Origin: Limanda limanda
Lineage: Eukaryota > Chordata > Actinopteri > Pleuronectiformes > Pleuronectidae
Assembly: GCF_963576545.1 (NCBI RefSeq)
Contig: NC_083636.1
Location: forward strand, 5,200,856 to 5,264,855
Reading direction: 5' to 3'
Length of the DNA stretch: 64,000 bases
Part shown: one piece after another, positions 23,451 through 34,790 of the stretch
Layout: each line of letters begins with the position of its first letter
How positions within the stretch are numbered: position 1 is the first letter of the stretch
Notes under the pieces: model-generated
What the model was told of the DNA's origin: nothing
The model's input: the letters and a program-made list of their open reading frames with translations, nothing else
The model's database searches: none
Translations under genes and position numbers: made by a program

Positions 23451-26449
23451 TGCAATGCAGAAAGTCCAAAGTGTATATTATGTAACTTCTGCCGCTCCGG
23501 GGTCTGTCAATCAAAACAATAAGAGAAGATTTAGTTGAGAGTTGTTGTTTTCACCATAATTTCTTGTCCAATGATCTTCTTGGGTCGCTAGGTTCAATAA
23601 AATTGTGGATTTCTGGGTTTGAACATTGCTGGAAACCTTTTGTATAATTCAGGGGCATAATAGCATAGTTATTATTGTTTTTAGACATTTTGCTTATTTC
23701 ATTTTAGGCCCTTTTCACTGTAGACTATAGGAACAATAGATAATCTGTACATTTTATTCTCTTTCCTGTAACTTGTCAAAAACGTTCATATGACACAACT
23801 TTCCAGACCTAAATATGAGATTTAATCAAAGTATAACGTTGGAATTTGCAGTGGAGTCCGGGCCGAGCACAGCTGAATGAAGACAGAGCAGAAACAAATG
23901 ATTTCCAAGGGGTCACAAAGTCAGTCTCCTCTCCTCTCACTCACCAACTATGTTGGCAAACCACAAATTGAGCCACGTCTTCCTTCTCCTGACAGTTCGG
24001 AGTCGGGTGATTGATTGTCAGTCAGTTTTGAGCAAGTGACATTGATTGTTAGAAACTCTGAGAAGCCGGAGTGTGGCAGTTCCTGGCGTCAGTCAGGTTT
24101 TATAACTGAGGAGCTCATCTCGCTTTGTACTCAAAACTGCCACGGATCAGTTTAACTATTCAAATAATAGTTGTAGTAGCAGCTGACGACCTTTGTTCTG
24201 CTTTCACACACATCCACTGAGCATCAGCTTTAAGATCGTTAGAGCTAGGACGATGACCTGAAAGTGGGGAATGAAAGAGGAGAGGAAAGGAGGAGAAAAA
24301 CAAGGTTCCATTAGACAGGGTGTAAAAAAGAAAAAGAAATACACTGTGGTCTCCTGTAACACCATGGCAACTAGCAGACAATGTCATTACATCTTGCTCA
24401 AACACAAATCCAATGTACACAACAAAGAGGCAATTCTATGGTCCGCCTGCTTTACCGCTCCCCGAAGACAGATAACGAATTGAAACCTCAGGGTTAGAAA
24501 TGGCATCTTTGATGAACCACGCACGGGGTAAAATGATAGGCGACTTCAGCGAGCTGGAAAAAAACAATAGATAAGCATGTGTGTGTGTGGCCACGGACGT
24601 GTGAGTCCATCAAACCCCCCGGAGCATAAGACATCAGGAAAAAAGATGACGGCGTGATTTAATTTTATAGAGAAACCTTATTCGGAGTAATTCATTGTGA
24701 GTGAAAGAAATTCAAGTCAACAAAATGGGTCCAAACCGTAAAAATCTCCATAACAAAGGGTATTACCAGAATAAGAGTTATAAACGTGAGACATTATCGC
24801 ACTGAGTGACGCCTTATTACAAAATAAGTGAGGCCGCATTGCTCTGGAAGTCTGGAGATGGGGTAATTTGCCCGTTGGTGCACAAAAGCAGGTGCAGATT
24901 TGAAGGAAGGGTTCAATGATGATGCTAAAAAAGAAATTCACTCACTTGCGTATTCCTGCCCTGAGCCGGAGAAACTCACCCACTCCCAGCGGAGGCATCG
25001 CTCCTCTGTGAGGCTTCACAAATGCCAACTACATAATTCTTCTCTGACCTTTTTATTGTGTATTTTCTGTCTGTGTTGTGTTTTTTTATTACTTTTTTTG
25101 GGGTTGTTTTAGCTCCATATCTCTAAAACAAATTACCAACTATACAATTAAGCCTGATAGATTCATGGTTCGACTATAAAAAAGAAAATACGAGCTTTTC
25201 ACCGACATTGTATTTGTTTATTTGCAGATGTGAGAACTTTTATTTCATGGAATAAAAATGCAAAAACATTTGATTAAACTATTAAATATCAAGCCTCAAT
25301 TACTTTCTTTTCTCAATACCGTACATATCTTGTATATTGATGGATATATCAATCAATTAGTATTTATAAGGAGTATTGATTCAAACAGGTTCTATTGCTG
25401 GCAATAACTTTACATATCAGAATTTACAGTTATCGGCTTCACTTGGTTTTATGAAGGTGAAATTAGGTTATTGTCAAGGTTTCATGATCATATATCATTG
25501 ATGCTCAATTCTCTTTGGATAAAAACAGGATTTTGGATGTTAATCTTCAACATTAATCCTTTTCCTGGCTTCCTTACTTTGTATTGTTTTGGATTAGTTA
25601 CAATTTGCATTTATTTCATGAACATATGAGGAACACCACTGACAGTAATTGAGGAAATTGGATAAAAAAGCCTCTGGAGAATCACAGGATTAGCAAAGTT
25701 TAGTGTTTCAAGTCAGATAAGTAACATAAATCCAACATTTAGTCACTTAACATGAAGTCAGAGGCTTAATGCTGAAGCTTTCACTAACAGTGTTTAAGGA
25801 CAGGAGCCAAGCGGTGATCAGTATCACACAAGCCAACCCCCACTGACATTGCATTGATTTTTATCGCCTCTGAAAAGCTGTTTAAACAGTTTCCAGTTTT
25901 TACTCCAACATGTCGTGATCCAATATCTTTTTTTTGTGTGATTTTAACAGCCTCTCCCATAATGCTCGGAACCCTACTCAGGATTTGTGTCTGGAAGGCG
26001 AAACGTTTAATAATCACTGTAATTGCTCTTTCTCTTTGTCATAACCCTCTTGAGATATTAATTTGAAAAGTGTTTCCATTTAGAAGAGTAAGTCTCTCAT
26101 CAATGCAATCCTCAACAGCCTTGTAATTTGTCCCTCAGTTAAAAGTTTAAAAGCTCTTTCTCCAAACAACCGAGAGATGTGGAAGAAATAGAAAAACACA
26201 ATCAACGGGATGCGTTAATATGAACTGTATCCGTCTATTAATAATGAAAGTGTTATGATGGCACAGTCATTAACAACAAAGACTCATACATGAGTAGAAA
26301 CTGCATACATGCATACTGTGTGTGTGATCATCTGATGTCACGAGGCACTAATGCATTGGAGATATAAACACAGAGCGAATGTAAAGATAGATGAAGCATC
26401 GCCAGCCAACAACACAGGATACAGATGCTTTCATATTACACGTATGGAT
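23451..26449. other. Unique AT-rich DNA, no gene recognised
   Basis: Three kilobases without a recognisable gene or insertion. AT-rich stretches with many ATTA/TAAT words occur at 24650-24850 and 25140-25750. Small frames on both strands carry no recognisable domain. Confidence 0.5.
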
Positions 26450-26716
26450 GGTAAATGGATTTGTATTAATATAGTGCTTTTATAATCTGATGATGACCAC
26501 TCAAAGCACTTTACAGTACAGTTTCACATCCACCCATTCACACACACATTCATACAGTGCATCTACTTGCAGCACTTTTGTTATTCTATGGGGGGCCATT
26601 CAGGGTTCAGCATCTTGCCCAAGGACACTTCGGCACGCAGATGGTTCAGACTGGGGATCGAACCGCCGACTTCAGGTTGGAGGACGACTGCACTGCCTCT
26701 CAGCCACAGCCGCCCC
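26450..26716 (-). mobile_element. tRNA-derived SINE, near full length, minus orientation
   Basis: On the minus strand the element starts GCGGCTGTGGCTGAG, a tRNA-like head with the A box at about 26704-26691, followed by the B box GGTTCGATCC at 26664-26655. The body carries 'gtgtccttgggcaag', then 'gaatgtgtgtgtgaatgggt', 'aaagtgctttgagtggtc' and the tail 'aatccatttacc' ending at 26450. This order matches a SINE that is very common in teleosts. A weak 'atgga' occurs at both flanks but is too short to count as a target-site duplication. Such SINEs are transcribed by RNA polymerase III and moved by a partner LINE. Scattered substitutions suggest an old copy. The overlapping open frames are not genes. 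Confidence 0.85.
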
Positions 26717-26756
26717 ATGGAGCCAGAATCTGTAAGAGTCTCCCAATTAGAATTAA

Positions 26757-26860
26757 ATTGACTTTTTTTAGTTTGGTCCGTGTCCCATCCGATAACATGG
26801 ATGTGGTGGGGGTTAATGATCCTACGCTGCAGCCAGCCACTAGGGGGTGATCAAGACACA
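26757..26860 (+). repeat. Dispersed CTCF-core repeat, copy 1 (partial)
   Basis: From 'ttgacttttttagtttggtc' the text passes through 'gtgtcccatccgataacatg' and ends with 'gcagccagccactagggggt'. This is one half of a teleost dispersed repeat present twice more in this window (43881-44075 and 61077-61140), all in the same orientation. It lies about 40 bp from the SINE, so this spot is a small repeat cluster. I cannot assign a Repbase name from memory. The copy at 43.9 kb suggests a short element with inverted ends. Confidence 0.7.
26837..26848 (+). promoter_or_regulatory. CTCF-like core in dispersed repeat copy 1 (one mismatch)
   Basis: CCACTAGGGGGT matches the vertebrate CTCF core CCASYAGRKGGC except for the final C, which is T. 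The change probably weakens binding. It is part of the repeat, not an independent site. Confidence 0.35.
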
Positions 26861-29245
26861 AGTTAAAGAAATGTTTTACCAATATTCCCTGATTTATTTA
26901 ACTTTGTGCGTTGAAAAGTTGATGTAACATACTTTTTAAGGCCTCGTGGTGCTGACCTGTTATTGTACTGCTCTGTGCTTTAAAATAAGTCGGTGAATAA
27001 GAATATTTAATCGCAGATATGTGATCTCTGGTTTCACTTTTCCAGCTTTTTCTCTGCAACAACTCCAGACTATGGACTCGTATCGGGAGCAGGACGTCAG
27101 CAGCAGCAGCTTCACTCTTCTTCTGTCAGAGTCTGGCGCCCGGTGCCTTTGGCCAGAATCTGCCACATGAACACTTAGATGCGTTTTGGCAGCACTCACT
27201 GCCCAACGCCCTGTGACAGTGATGTCTGTGAGTTGTAAGAAAATGCAACAGAGAAACAGTTGTGGACAGCTGCTCTCTTAGACGTGCATGAACTAGAGTT
27301 TTTTTTTTTTTTAAAAGATCACAGTAAGAACACTTTGTAGCCGGCTGCCAGGGAGTCGAGAGGTCGAATCCCAAAGACGAGACGAATACATGGCGAGCAG
27401 AAGTTGATACTCGCCCAAGTTTTTACGACAGTACAACACAAAATGATCCAAGCTCTTTGATGTACTGGTCAAGTCGATCAAATCAATGCTGTGTCGAGAC
27501 ATTTAATAGTGTAGCATTGTGCTAATTCCAATATTTGATTTGTCGAGACGGAATGTGATGTTCCACAAATGTAAAGTGTGTAGTAAATGATTGTGTTGTC
27601 TGTGAAACCTCCAAACTTTTGGGTGTTTTAACCAAACCACATTTCCTCAATTCTATTTTATTTTCTCAACAGTCACTGCAACAACATGCAACATGGTCAT
27701 TTTCTCCAAACCAGTCCCAGCTCCTCTCCCCACAGACAGGCTTGTTTTCCAGTTACCCAGTTGCTGATATAGGTAACGAGTTTCCATTAACCACAGAACT
27801 CAGAACAGGATTCCAGTTCTGCCTCGTGTGTACTGTATATCAGTCTGCTGGAACACGGAGAGTCGGGCCAGGGAGGTCACCCATCAACACAGGGAGAGCA
27901 GGACGGCACCAGGATGGAAACACTGGGTCGAACCCCGCGGAGAGCGGAGGAATCAAGGTCTAATATGGTTTCAGTGTCCCCAGGCCAAAGCCATCTGGCA
28001 GCCGGAGAGTGATTGGTGTGCTCAGGCAATCATACATCACTTTTCACCTGTATCAAACCAATTGGCTGGCCTTCCATGGACAGCTGCTCCCCTGCACAGG
28101 GTTTGACACTTTGATGGATAATGGATAGACTTAGCCTCCATATGGCAGATACCGAGCAGATTTAGATCGTGTAATCCCAAATCCCTTTCTCTCAACCCCT
28201 TCACCAAATGACTCGGAGAGCGTGTCATATACACGGGATAATCCAGGCGCAGACTAGTGAGGAGAAAGTAGCTGACGTAAATCCTCTGAATCCACTCGGC
28301 AGCGAGTGTTCTGCCACTGTCGGGATCCCGACCGCCGAGTGGGCTATTATTCTGCATCGCCTCCAAGTCTGGTGCCAGCTGATTGGCTGTAATCACGGCG
28401 AGTTTCTGATTATGGCGTCGCTCTCGTGTGACTCATGTAAACGCTAATAAAGTTGCACTTGAGACGTATCAGACTTGTGCTCAGAGGCTCTGCACTGATT
28501 GTACTGTCATCATGGGGCTGACGGCAAAGAGGACAAAACAAGTGTATTTAAAGGCATCACTTTGCTAATTGTTTGAATTCTAAAAGCTCCTCAACAGTTG
28601 TTTTTCTACTTCTACATATTTCTGTTTCATACTGGAGCTATAATCAAACTCTAAGTGTTGATTAGTCATCACAACCACAAACTTTACTGTCAAAAGTTGC
28701 TAAACCCCCGACCGGTTCACGAAAATGTTAAATTATTAATGAAATAAGCTTTTTTCTAATTGAGCCCCACCCATTTAAAACCTGAGAAAATAAAATGCAA
28801 AATAACCACAAATGTGTGTTTTGTGTCGGAGCTGATCGCTGGTTGTCAGAAGTTGATTGAGAAAAATGATTTCCTGCTTATTTTGCAGTTTCCTACTCGT
28901 GCACTCATCCAACAGACATTTTTTTTTTTTGATTAATCCTTTTTAGTTAGTCTTTTTGAGTCCCAACCATCTCCCCAGAGACACGTTCCCCCGAGCTGCT
29001 GCTAACGTTCTTCATCAGATGCTAACCGATCACCCGCCTGCAGTGGGTGTGTCCGGTGTTTGTGGGTCACACGGTTTCATATTTGCGTTTCCAAACATGC
29101 TGAGATGGAACTAATGACACATGTACGTGGAAACAAATGGTCACAGTTGTTTGCCCTTTTCAGGAATGATGTGTCTCCCGGTCCGGCTCCGATGATGGAG
29201 AGTGAACAACCTTAAATGAAAATGAATCATTACACAACCCCACCA
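26861..29245. other. Unique DNA, no gene recognised
   Basis: No recognised gene. A T14 run at about 27300-27314 followed by 'aaaagatcac' could be the tail of an antisense retroposed copy, but no flanking duplication is visible. A second T13 run lies near 28918-28930. Frames on both strands at 27619-28447 overlap and have no family. Confidence 0.5.
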
Positions 29246-29272
29246 TGTGTGTGTTTGTGTGTGTGTGTGTGT
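29246..29272 (+). repeat. Short interrupted (GT)n array
   Basis: Twenty-seven bases of GT with one TTT interruption. It is short enough to be common background. Confidence 0.85.
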
Positions 29273-29869
29273 TTATGAGTGTTGTGTCACGAAGGTGGGC
29301 CGTTTCTATTAACCCATACCTGTGCCATAAACAGGTCAGCTCTCCGGGGAGGTGATTATTCTCCAGCCTGGTTAATGGTCCTTTCTGACAGCACTTAATG
29401 AAAATTAATGACCGGCTTTAGGACGCTTTGCAAACAGGAAGGCTGCTCCCTTCGTCAGTGTGCGGTTATTACCATTGTTTAAGTAGCATCCAGGAAGGGA
29501 AAGGAAATGACCATCCGCACTTTACTGCAGAACAATCCACCAGCGTCCAGTTGCAGTAGTGAGGTTTCCTTTCTGTTATTTTGTGTTTTTCTCCTCAGCA
29601 GAGGAACGATGAGGAACGTGAAGCCACCTCTGTTTAGGAGCCGCCTTTTGTTTAATGTGAGTGGAATACGATATCAGGACATTTAATACACTTCATTAAC
29701 TTTCCATTATATTTTTTGCTTTGGGTGATCGGCTGAAATGAGCGATCGGATTTGCCTGTTTCTGTCACCGGTGTATGCAGACGGCGAGATGACATGATTA
29801 AGGGGTCATTTGGTTAATTGCACAATACTGCCAGCGTGTCGCATTGTTGGGAACGGATCCAGGTGCCAC
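29273..29869. other. Unique DNA with an AT-rich candidate regulatory stretch
   Basis: No gene recognised. About 29385-29480 contains 'cagcacttaatgaaaattaatg' type text with spaced TAAT/ATTA words within otherwise moderate GC, a pattern often seen in conserved non-coding elements. The assignment is inference. Confidence 0.4.
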
Positions 29870-29894
29870 GGGGGGATGGGGGGGTGGGGGGGGG
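29870..29894 (+). repeat. G-run cluster with G-quadruplex potential
   Basis: G6-AT-G7-T-G9 in 25 bases on the plus strand. The 9-base run can supply two G tracts, so four tracts with very short loops are possible, satisfying the usual quadruplex rule. A second G-rich patch follows at about 30049-30074. Confidence 0.85.
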
Positions 29895-30447
29895 CAGAGT
29901 GATTCATTCACGTCGCATCGTGGAAAACAAGCAGAGCAAGATTGCTTTTAGCCTCTTGTATTTATTTTTTATTTATTCTTGCTGTCCTCTGTCTGTATGC
30001 AAATGATCGTTAATGTGCATGAAGAGATGTGTGGCTATTTGCTGTGTGAGGTGGTGGTGGTGGGGTGGGGGGGCACAGGATGAGGAATACACTGCAGGAA
30101 TTGATCACATGTTTTCACAGTGACTGATTTGATTTTGGTAAACAGTGGAGCCCACCACCTGAGCAAAGGACACCAGGGGTTGTAGGGCGTTGGGATTATA
30201 ATCAAAAGGCATTAATAACACAATTAAAATAGAATTCCCATGTAGGGGCGTGTGTGGATGAAGTGGTCGGAGGCCGCCGCCCACCTCTCACTTCAGCCTC
30301 ATCTGTATGAAACCAGCTCTCTCCTCCTCTCCTCCTCCTCCGGCTCCTGTGCTCCGGCCCCTTTAATCTCTGCCGCTCACACTCTCTGCCCTTCTGTCCG
30401 ACCTCCAGGCCTCATTCCCCATCTCATCCCCCCTCTCTCTCCAACTA
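29895..30447. other. Unique DNA, GC- and pyrimidine-rich at its end
   Basis: No gene is recognised. From about 30310 the plus strand is strongly C/T biased (CTCCTCCT words) up to the C19 run. Confidence 0.5.
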
Positions 30448-30466
30448 CCCCCCCCCCCCCCCCCCC
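30448..30466 (+). repeat. C19 homopolymer
   Basis: Nineteen consecutive C residues within a pyrimidine-rich stretch. Length is prone to sequencing and assembly error. Confidence 0.95.
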
Positions 30467-30922
30467 AATTCTTTCCATTCGCTGCCGCTCATTCTCCCAG
30501 CGTCTGAGCCAACGCTGTGGCAAGAGTGCCATCTCTGGCAGTGACATCATTTTTTCCCTGTTGTCTCCCCTCGGTGTCTGACGATGGAGCCCTCCTCATC
30601 CCCCTGGAGAGTCTTCAGAATCAACCAACCGGCGGTGTAATGAAGCTCGACTGCCATCTACAGCCCGCTGGGATCCTATCCTCTTCCTCACTGTCACCTC
30701 TTCCTCACCGGCTGCAGCATACACGGAGCAATGTTGCCATCTGCTGTGTGTGCACATTCCAGTGTTCGTTTCATTTTGTGGTAAATTCAGCTCAATAGAT
30801 CCCTGTAACCTGGGTATGAACCAGAATCACATGTTTTAGTATGCAGCCCTCATCTTAAGATTCTCAGTAATTCCTCCTTGTATTTTTGGTTAGTTCTCTC
30901 CTCTAGGGAATGATCTCTGACC
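30467..30922. other. Unique DNA, no gene recognised
   Basis: Two overlapping plus-strand frames run through here and have no recognisable domains. No insertion ends were seen. Confidence 0.5.
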
Positions 30923-31240
30923 TGTTAATGGATGAGCATAGAACATGGGATATCATCATTAGAGATGAGGCATGTCTTTATGAATACACTATTTCATTTA
31001 CATTATATGCTTAGACACATGCAGTTATGTCCTGTTGAACCACGAGATTTGGGACGTTGTTTTGCCTTGGGTCGCAACCTCTCTATAGCATGTGGGCTCG
31101 ACTCCTGCAAAGGCAGATTTCACTATTGGCTGTGGTGTCTCCGGGTATCTAGATGCCCGGTCTGATCTTTGAACTTCTTTGTAATAAAACTTTTACTGTA
31201 CAAGCAAGTTCTGGGTCCGCGGAGAATTCTTCCTTCAACA
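30923..31240 (+). mobile_element. Possible second solo LTR or LTR fragment
   Basis: The segment begins TGTTAATGG and ends TTCAACA, so its termini read TGTT...AACA. AATAAA lies at 31183-31188, about 50 bp from the right end, followed by 'gcaagttctgggtccgcgg', which reads like the R-U5 end of a vertebrate retroelement LTR. Against this, the bases before it (TGACC) do not match those after it (TCATC), so no target-site duplication supports the boundaries. The left end in particular may be wrong. It sits only 17 bp from the well-supported solo LTR. Confidence 0.35.
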
Positions 31241-31252
31241 TCATCTTCAACA

Positions 31253-31257
31253 TCATC
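31253..31257. repeat. Left 5-bp target-site duplication (TCATC) of the solo LTR
   Basis: TCATC here matches TCATC at 31771-31775 exactly. TCATC also occurs at 31241-31245, so the target was a small run of related words. Confidence 0.75.
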
Positions 31258-31770
31258 TGTTAAGATCACGGTGCTCTAAGACTTTTTACTTTGTGCCTCC
31301 TGCATGTGTGTTGTTATTTCATGTGTTTCCCCTGTTTATTTATGTTGTCATGTGCTTGTTGTGTTTACGTTGTCAGACCATGTGTTTTTTGTTATTGTCC
31401 GGAGACTCCACCCTATGCTGCTTCCCGCTCTTTGTCCCTCTCACCTGTTCCCTATCATCACCCTGAGTGTTTGCCTCATTTGTTCACCTGTGTTGTGCCT
31501 TTGTTCCTCCTCCTATCTAAGCTCAGTCTTTCTGTTGTTCCCTGTCGGATTGTCTCGTTTGTTCCCTGTGAGAAGCCATGCCAGTTTTTTGAGGTCTGTT
31601 ACTTGATATGTTATTTGGATTTCTGATTTTTGAAACCTCTTTGTTTTTTCCATTTTTTGGAATTCTGTTTTGCCTTTTTGGATCCTTGTTTTTGCCATTT
31701 TTTGAAAGAATAAAATAGTATTTTTTGCATTTGGTCTGCGATTGAGTCCTTATCTTGAGAAAGCCTAACA
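31258..31770 (+). mobile_element. Solo LTR of an LTR retrotransposon, 513 bp
   Basis: The element starts TGTTAAGATC and ends AGCCTAACA, giving matched TGTTA...TAACA termini, and is flanked by a perfect 5-bp duplication TCATC. AATAAA lies at 31709-31714, followed about 15 bp later by 'gcatttggtctgcgattgag', the expected layout of U3, R and a short U5. No primer-binding site, gag, pol or second LTR follows, so the internal part has been lost, most simply by LTR-LTR recombination. A 5-bp duplication fits Gypsy-type elements and also some retroviral groups; the lineage is not resolved. Frames of about 100 codons crossing it on both strands are not genes. Confidence 0.8.
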
Positions 31771-31775
31771 TCATC
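31771..31775. repeat. Right 5-bp target-site duplication (TCATC) of the solo LTR
   Basis: Immediately follows the TAACA terminus and matches 31253-31257. Confidence 0.75.
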
Positions 31776-33488
31776 GACCTCTCGGCTGCCCAGAATATAC
31801 GATAATTTCAGACTGGTGCAGCTTCTTGTTGAGTTCTTTTGCAACTTTTCCTTTTTTTTACTGTCTAATTTCCAGAAGCTGACACATTCTGATCGTGTGG
31901 TGACAATTCAACTCTCATGTATTTCTGAAGACGGCAAACGGAGAGAGAAGAGAGCATTTCTATGATTTGGTTGCTATTGTTTTATTTCTGACCTATTTCC
32001 TGTTTTGTCAATGTTGCTGTCATTATCGCACAACAACAGCACAACAACACAACATCTGTTGCCAGGAGTGGACGCTGCCCCCTGGCTCGGGCGCCGCCGG
32101 ATGATGGAGAACGCATTGGCATCGAACCCCAGAGGCATCAATCAGCTTTTGTATTGTTTATCGCCGATAAATGAGATTTTCAGATGCATAATCAATTCGC
32201 TTCTCTTGCCGTTTAATGCGACAAGATTATTTCACAGTGCACGCCGATCAATTTCACAATAAATTCATTGATAAATGTCAAATGCCGGCTCGTGCTCTAT
32301 ATCTCAGAGAATGTAGGCTCACATTTTGAGACATTTCTTTCTTAGGAGCAATTGTTTGTGCTCTGCAAAGTAGCTTTTTGTTTTTATATATTTTTGGGCG
32401 CCAGAGTTTTTGATGTATTGCTGTGACGTATGAGTTCTCTGCTTGTTCTTCGTCTTCCAGCGCGATGATGAACTGCAGCTTCTGCTCCCAGTTACACCTG
32501 AAGGCTCCGAGGTCAGTCGGCACAATAGACCAACACAGCAGCTCGGCCTTCCCTCTGTTTTCTCTTTTATTAAAAAACACTTTCGGTCTCCAGCCCACGC
32601 ACGAGATGTGACCGCACACACACATACACACACATAGGGAAGTGATTCAGCCATTTAATAGAAAAGTCAAGGTGCCTCTCCTGAGTCGAGACAGATTTCA
32701 AAATGTTGCCATGGAGCTGAGCTCTTTCACGGAAACATTATTCCTTTCATGACGGGCAGCCTTGTAAATCCACCGCAATTTATATTAACATGCCTCCTCG
32801 TACCTGCTGTGATGCAATTTAGATGCTTTGATTTCTACCTGGTGGTAAAATTACCCCGTCGCTTTTTTTCTTGTATTTATATAAGTGTAATAATTGCACC
32901 ACAGGGAGCAGCAGCAGAACAGAGAAGCAGATTTCAGTCCTGATTGTCGATGTAACTGCTGCGTCCGTCAGACATGAAGGAAATAGATCCGTGATGCTCT
33001 CCTGGTTTCATTCACTTATATGTATGTTTGCCATAATTTAATGGCTCATGTACCGTATGTTAACACCACAGTTTAACAAGCAGCGGTTAATGCATCATAT
33101 ATTTTGTTGCTTGGCAAGTTGTGTACAGTTGGTTTATCAGAACCGTACAGAAAATGTCAGATACTCATGTGGCTCCACAGAGATATGATGCTTTCTATTT
33201 ATCTTTAAATACATTATCTTTAACTTACTGTATCTATTGAGGATTCTTGATCCTCATACACCAAAAACTTCTCACCTGTCCACACTTGTGTGTCCTTTTT
33301 GTACCTTTACAAACTTTTTCCTCTCTGATTCTAATAAACTCCAGTTTCTGTGTGTCTGTGTGAACCTGTTAAATGGAGCATTTGGGAAGTTTGAAGCTAA
33401 ATAGCATCACAATCACATGCATCTGTCTCCTAATGTTACTTGAACCACAGCATTAATCTCTGGTTTTTAATAGATTGTTGACTTTAAC
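31776..33488. other. Unique DNA with a candidate regulatory stretch
   Basis: No gene recognised. About 32130-32275 is a dense mixture of TAAT, ATCAAT and TTTATCG-like words in complex unique text that reads like a conserved vertebrate enhancer, although conservation cannot be seen from one sequence. A short CA-type run lies at about 32613-32636. Confidence 0.45.
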
Positions 33489-33500
33489 GCCACCTGCTGG
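33489..33500 (-). promoter_or_regulatory. CTCF core motif, minus strand
   Basis: GCCACCTGCTGG is the exact reverse complement form of the core CCASYAGRKGGC. Flanking positions were not scored. It lies in unique DNA, outside the dispersed repeats. Twelve-base degenerate matches do arise by chance in 64 kb, so occupancy is unproven. Confidence 0.4.
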
Positions 33501-33990
33501 CCCAGAATATTCTTCATTGTCCGTTTGTATCCGAGAAAGTTTCTTCTGATTTGAACAAGTTGCCTGTAAATACATTTTCAACATCATTATTTAGCTTATT
33601 CAAATGTATTTGTTTGTATATTGCTTATGTTTTCAGTAGTGATGCCAGTGCCCCATGATTTGACATGAATTTTTCCATTTATCCTCTGACAAAACATTTC
33701 TGTATATATGTAGATGTTCCATTAATTCAAATATTAAGTAAGAGGATGTTAAAAGATGTAAAAGTGGCCGTGGGATCATCCTCACTCTCACGTTACAGAT
33801 CCATTGAGTCATTTGAATCCTTTGTTAACGAATGAGTAACATTACTGCAGCTTTGACACAAACCTCCAGCCTCGCTATTAAATTCTCCTCTTTCAGCGTT
33901 CCTACATCGCTGTAGCTCTGAATTATTAACTGGTTTCCACAAGCATTTCCTGTGTGGAGCTTGTGATTGTGCTTGTATTTGCACTTTGCC
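33501..33990. other. Unique DNA, no gene recognised
   Basis: AT-leaning unique text leading into the tandem duplication. Nothing coding or mobile is recognised. Confidence 0.55.
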
Positions 33991-34365
33991 AATTATGAAA
34001 CCAGAACGAGGGTTTTTTCCAAATGCGTTCTATAGCAGCATTTTAGTTTTCATGCATTTAAGCACTATGTAATTCAACATACATTTTAATAACAGACGGA
34101 AGCAGGGGTTCATTTTGTTAAGTGTTCCCACAGCAGTGTGATGCCAGTAATCCATGGTTGTAGTATCAATTTGTATTCATGAGGAGTTAATGTATATTAT
34201 TATGTAGAGTATATGTTTCCTGTGGAAGGCTGTAGCGTAAAAGCTGATCTTTATAATGTTTTAAAAGCAGTTAAACACTTTTCTGTATTTCTACAATTGT
34301 CCTTTTGATTCGTGTGATTGCAGTAATTATTTCCACGGATTTTTACTCTATACATTATACAGTGT
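33991..34365 (+). repeat. Tandem duplication, copy A (about 375 bp)
   Basis: This segment begins aattatgaaacc and recurs 428 bp downstream at 34419-34790 in the same orientation. By eye there are roughly 25 differences over 375 bp, mostly single substitutions spread evenly. The unit is AT-rich, holds stops in all frames, and shows no LTR, terminal inverted repeat or poly-A tail. It therefore looks like a local segmental duplication, not a transposon. The two copies are separated by 53 bp of unrelated text. Confidence 0.9.
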
Positions 34366-34418
34366 GTACAGTAGGTAGTCAGTGAGCCCCTGAACACAGG
34401 CATACCAGTCTCTCTCTG

Positions 34419-34790
34419 AATTATGAAACCGGAACAAGGGTTTTTCCGAATGCTTTCCAGCAGCATTTTAGTTTTTATGCATTTAAGCACTATGTAATTC
34501 AACATACATTTTAATAACAGACGGAAGCAGGAGTTCATTTTGTTAAGTGTTCCCACAGCAGTGTGGTGCCAGTAATCAATGGTTGTAGTATCAATTTGTA
34601 TTCATGAGGAGTAAATGTACATTATTATCTAGAGAATATGTTTCCTGTGGAAGGCTGTAGCGTAAAAGCTGATCTTTATAATGTTTTAAAAGCAGCTAAA
34701 CCCTTTTCTGTATTTCTACAATTGTCCTTTTGATTCGTGTGATTGCAGTAATTATTTCCACAGACTTTGATTCTATACAGTATACACTGA
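34419..34790 (+). repeat. Tandem duplication, copy B (about 372 bp)
   Basis: Second copy of the unit at 33991-34365. It matches from aattatgaaacc to the text around 'ttctatacagtatac'. The similarity stops near 34790 and the following DNA is unrelated to that after copy A. Confidence 0.9.

Noticed and set aside
27301..27375. T14 run followed by a tRNA-like 'aggtcgaatccc'
   Set aside because: Possible antisense SINE tail, but the box spacing is wrong and no flanking duplication is visible.
31291..31844. About 100-codon frames on both strands
   Set aside because: They lie inside or across the end of the solo LTR and have no gag or pol similarity.
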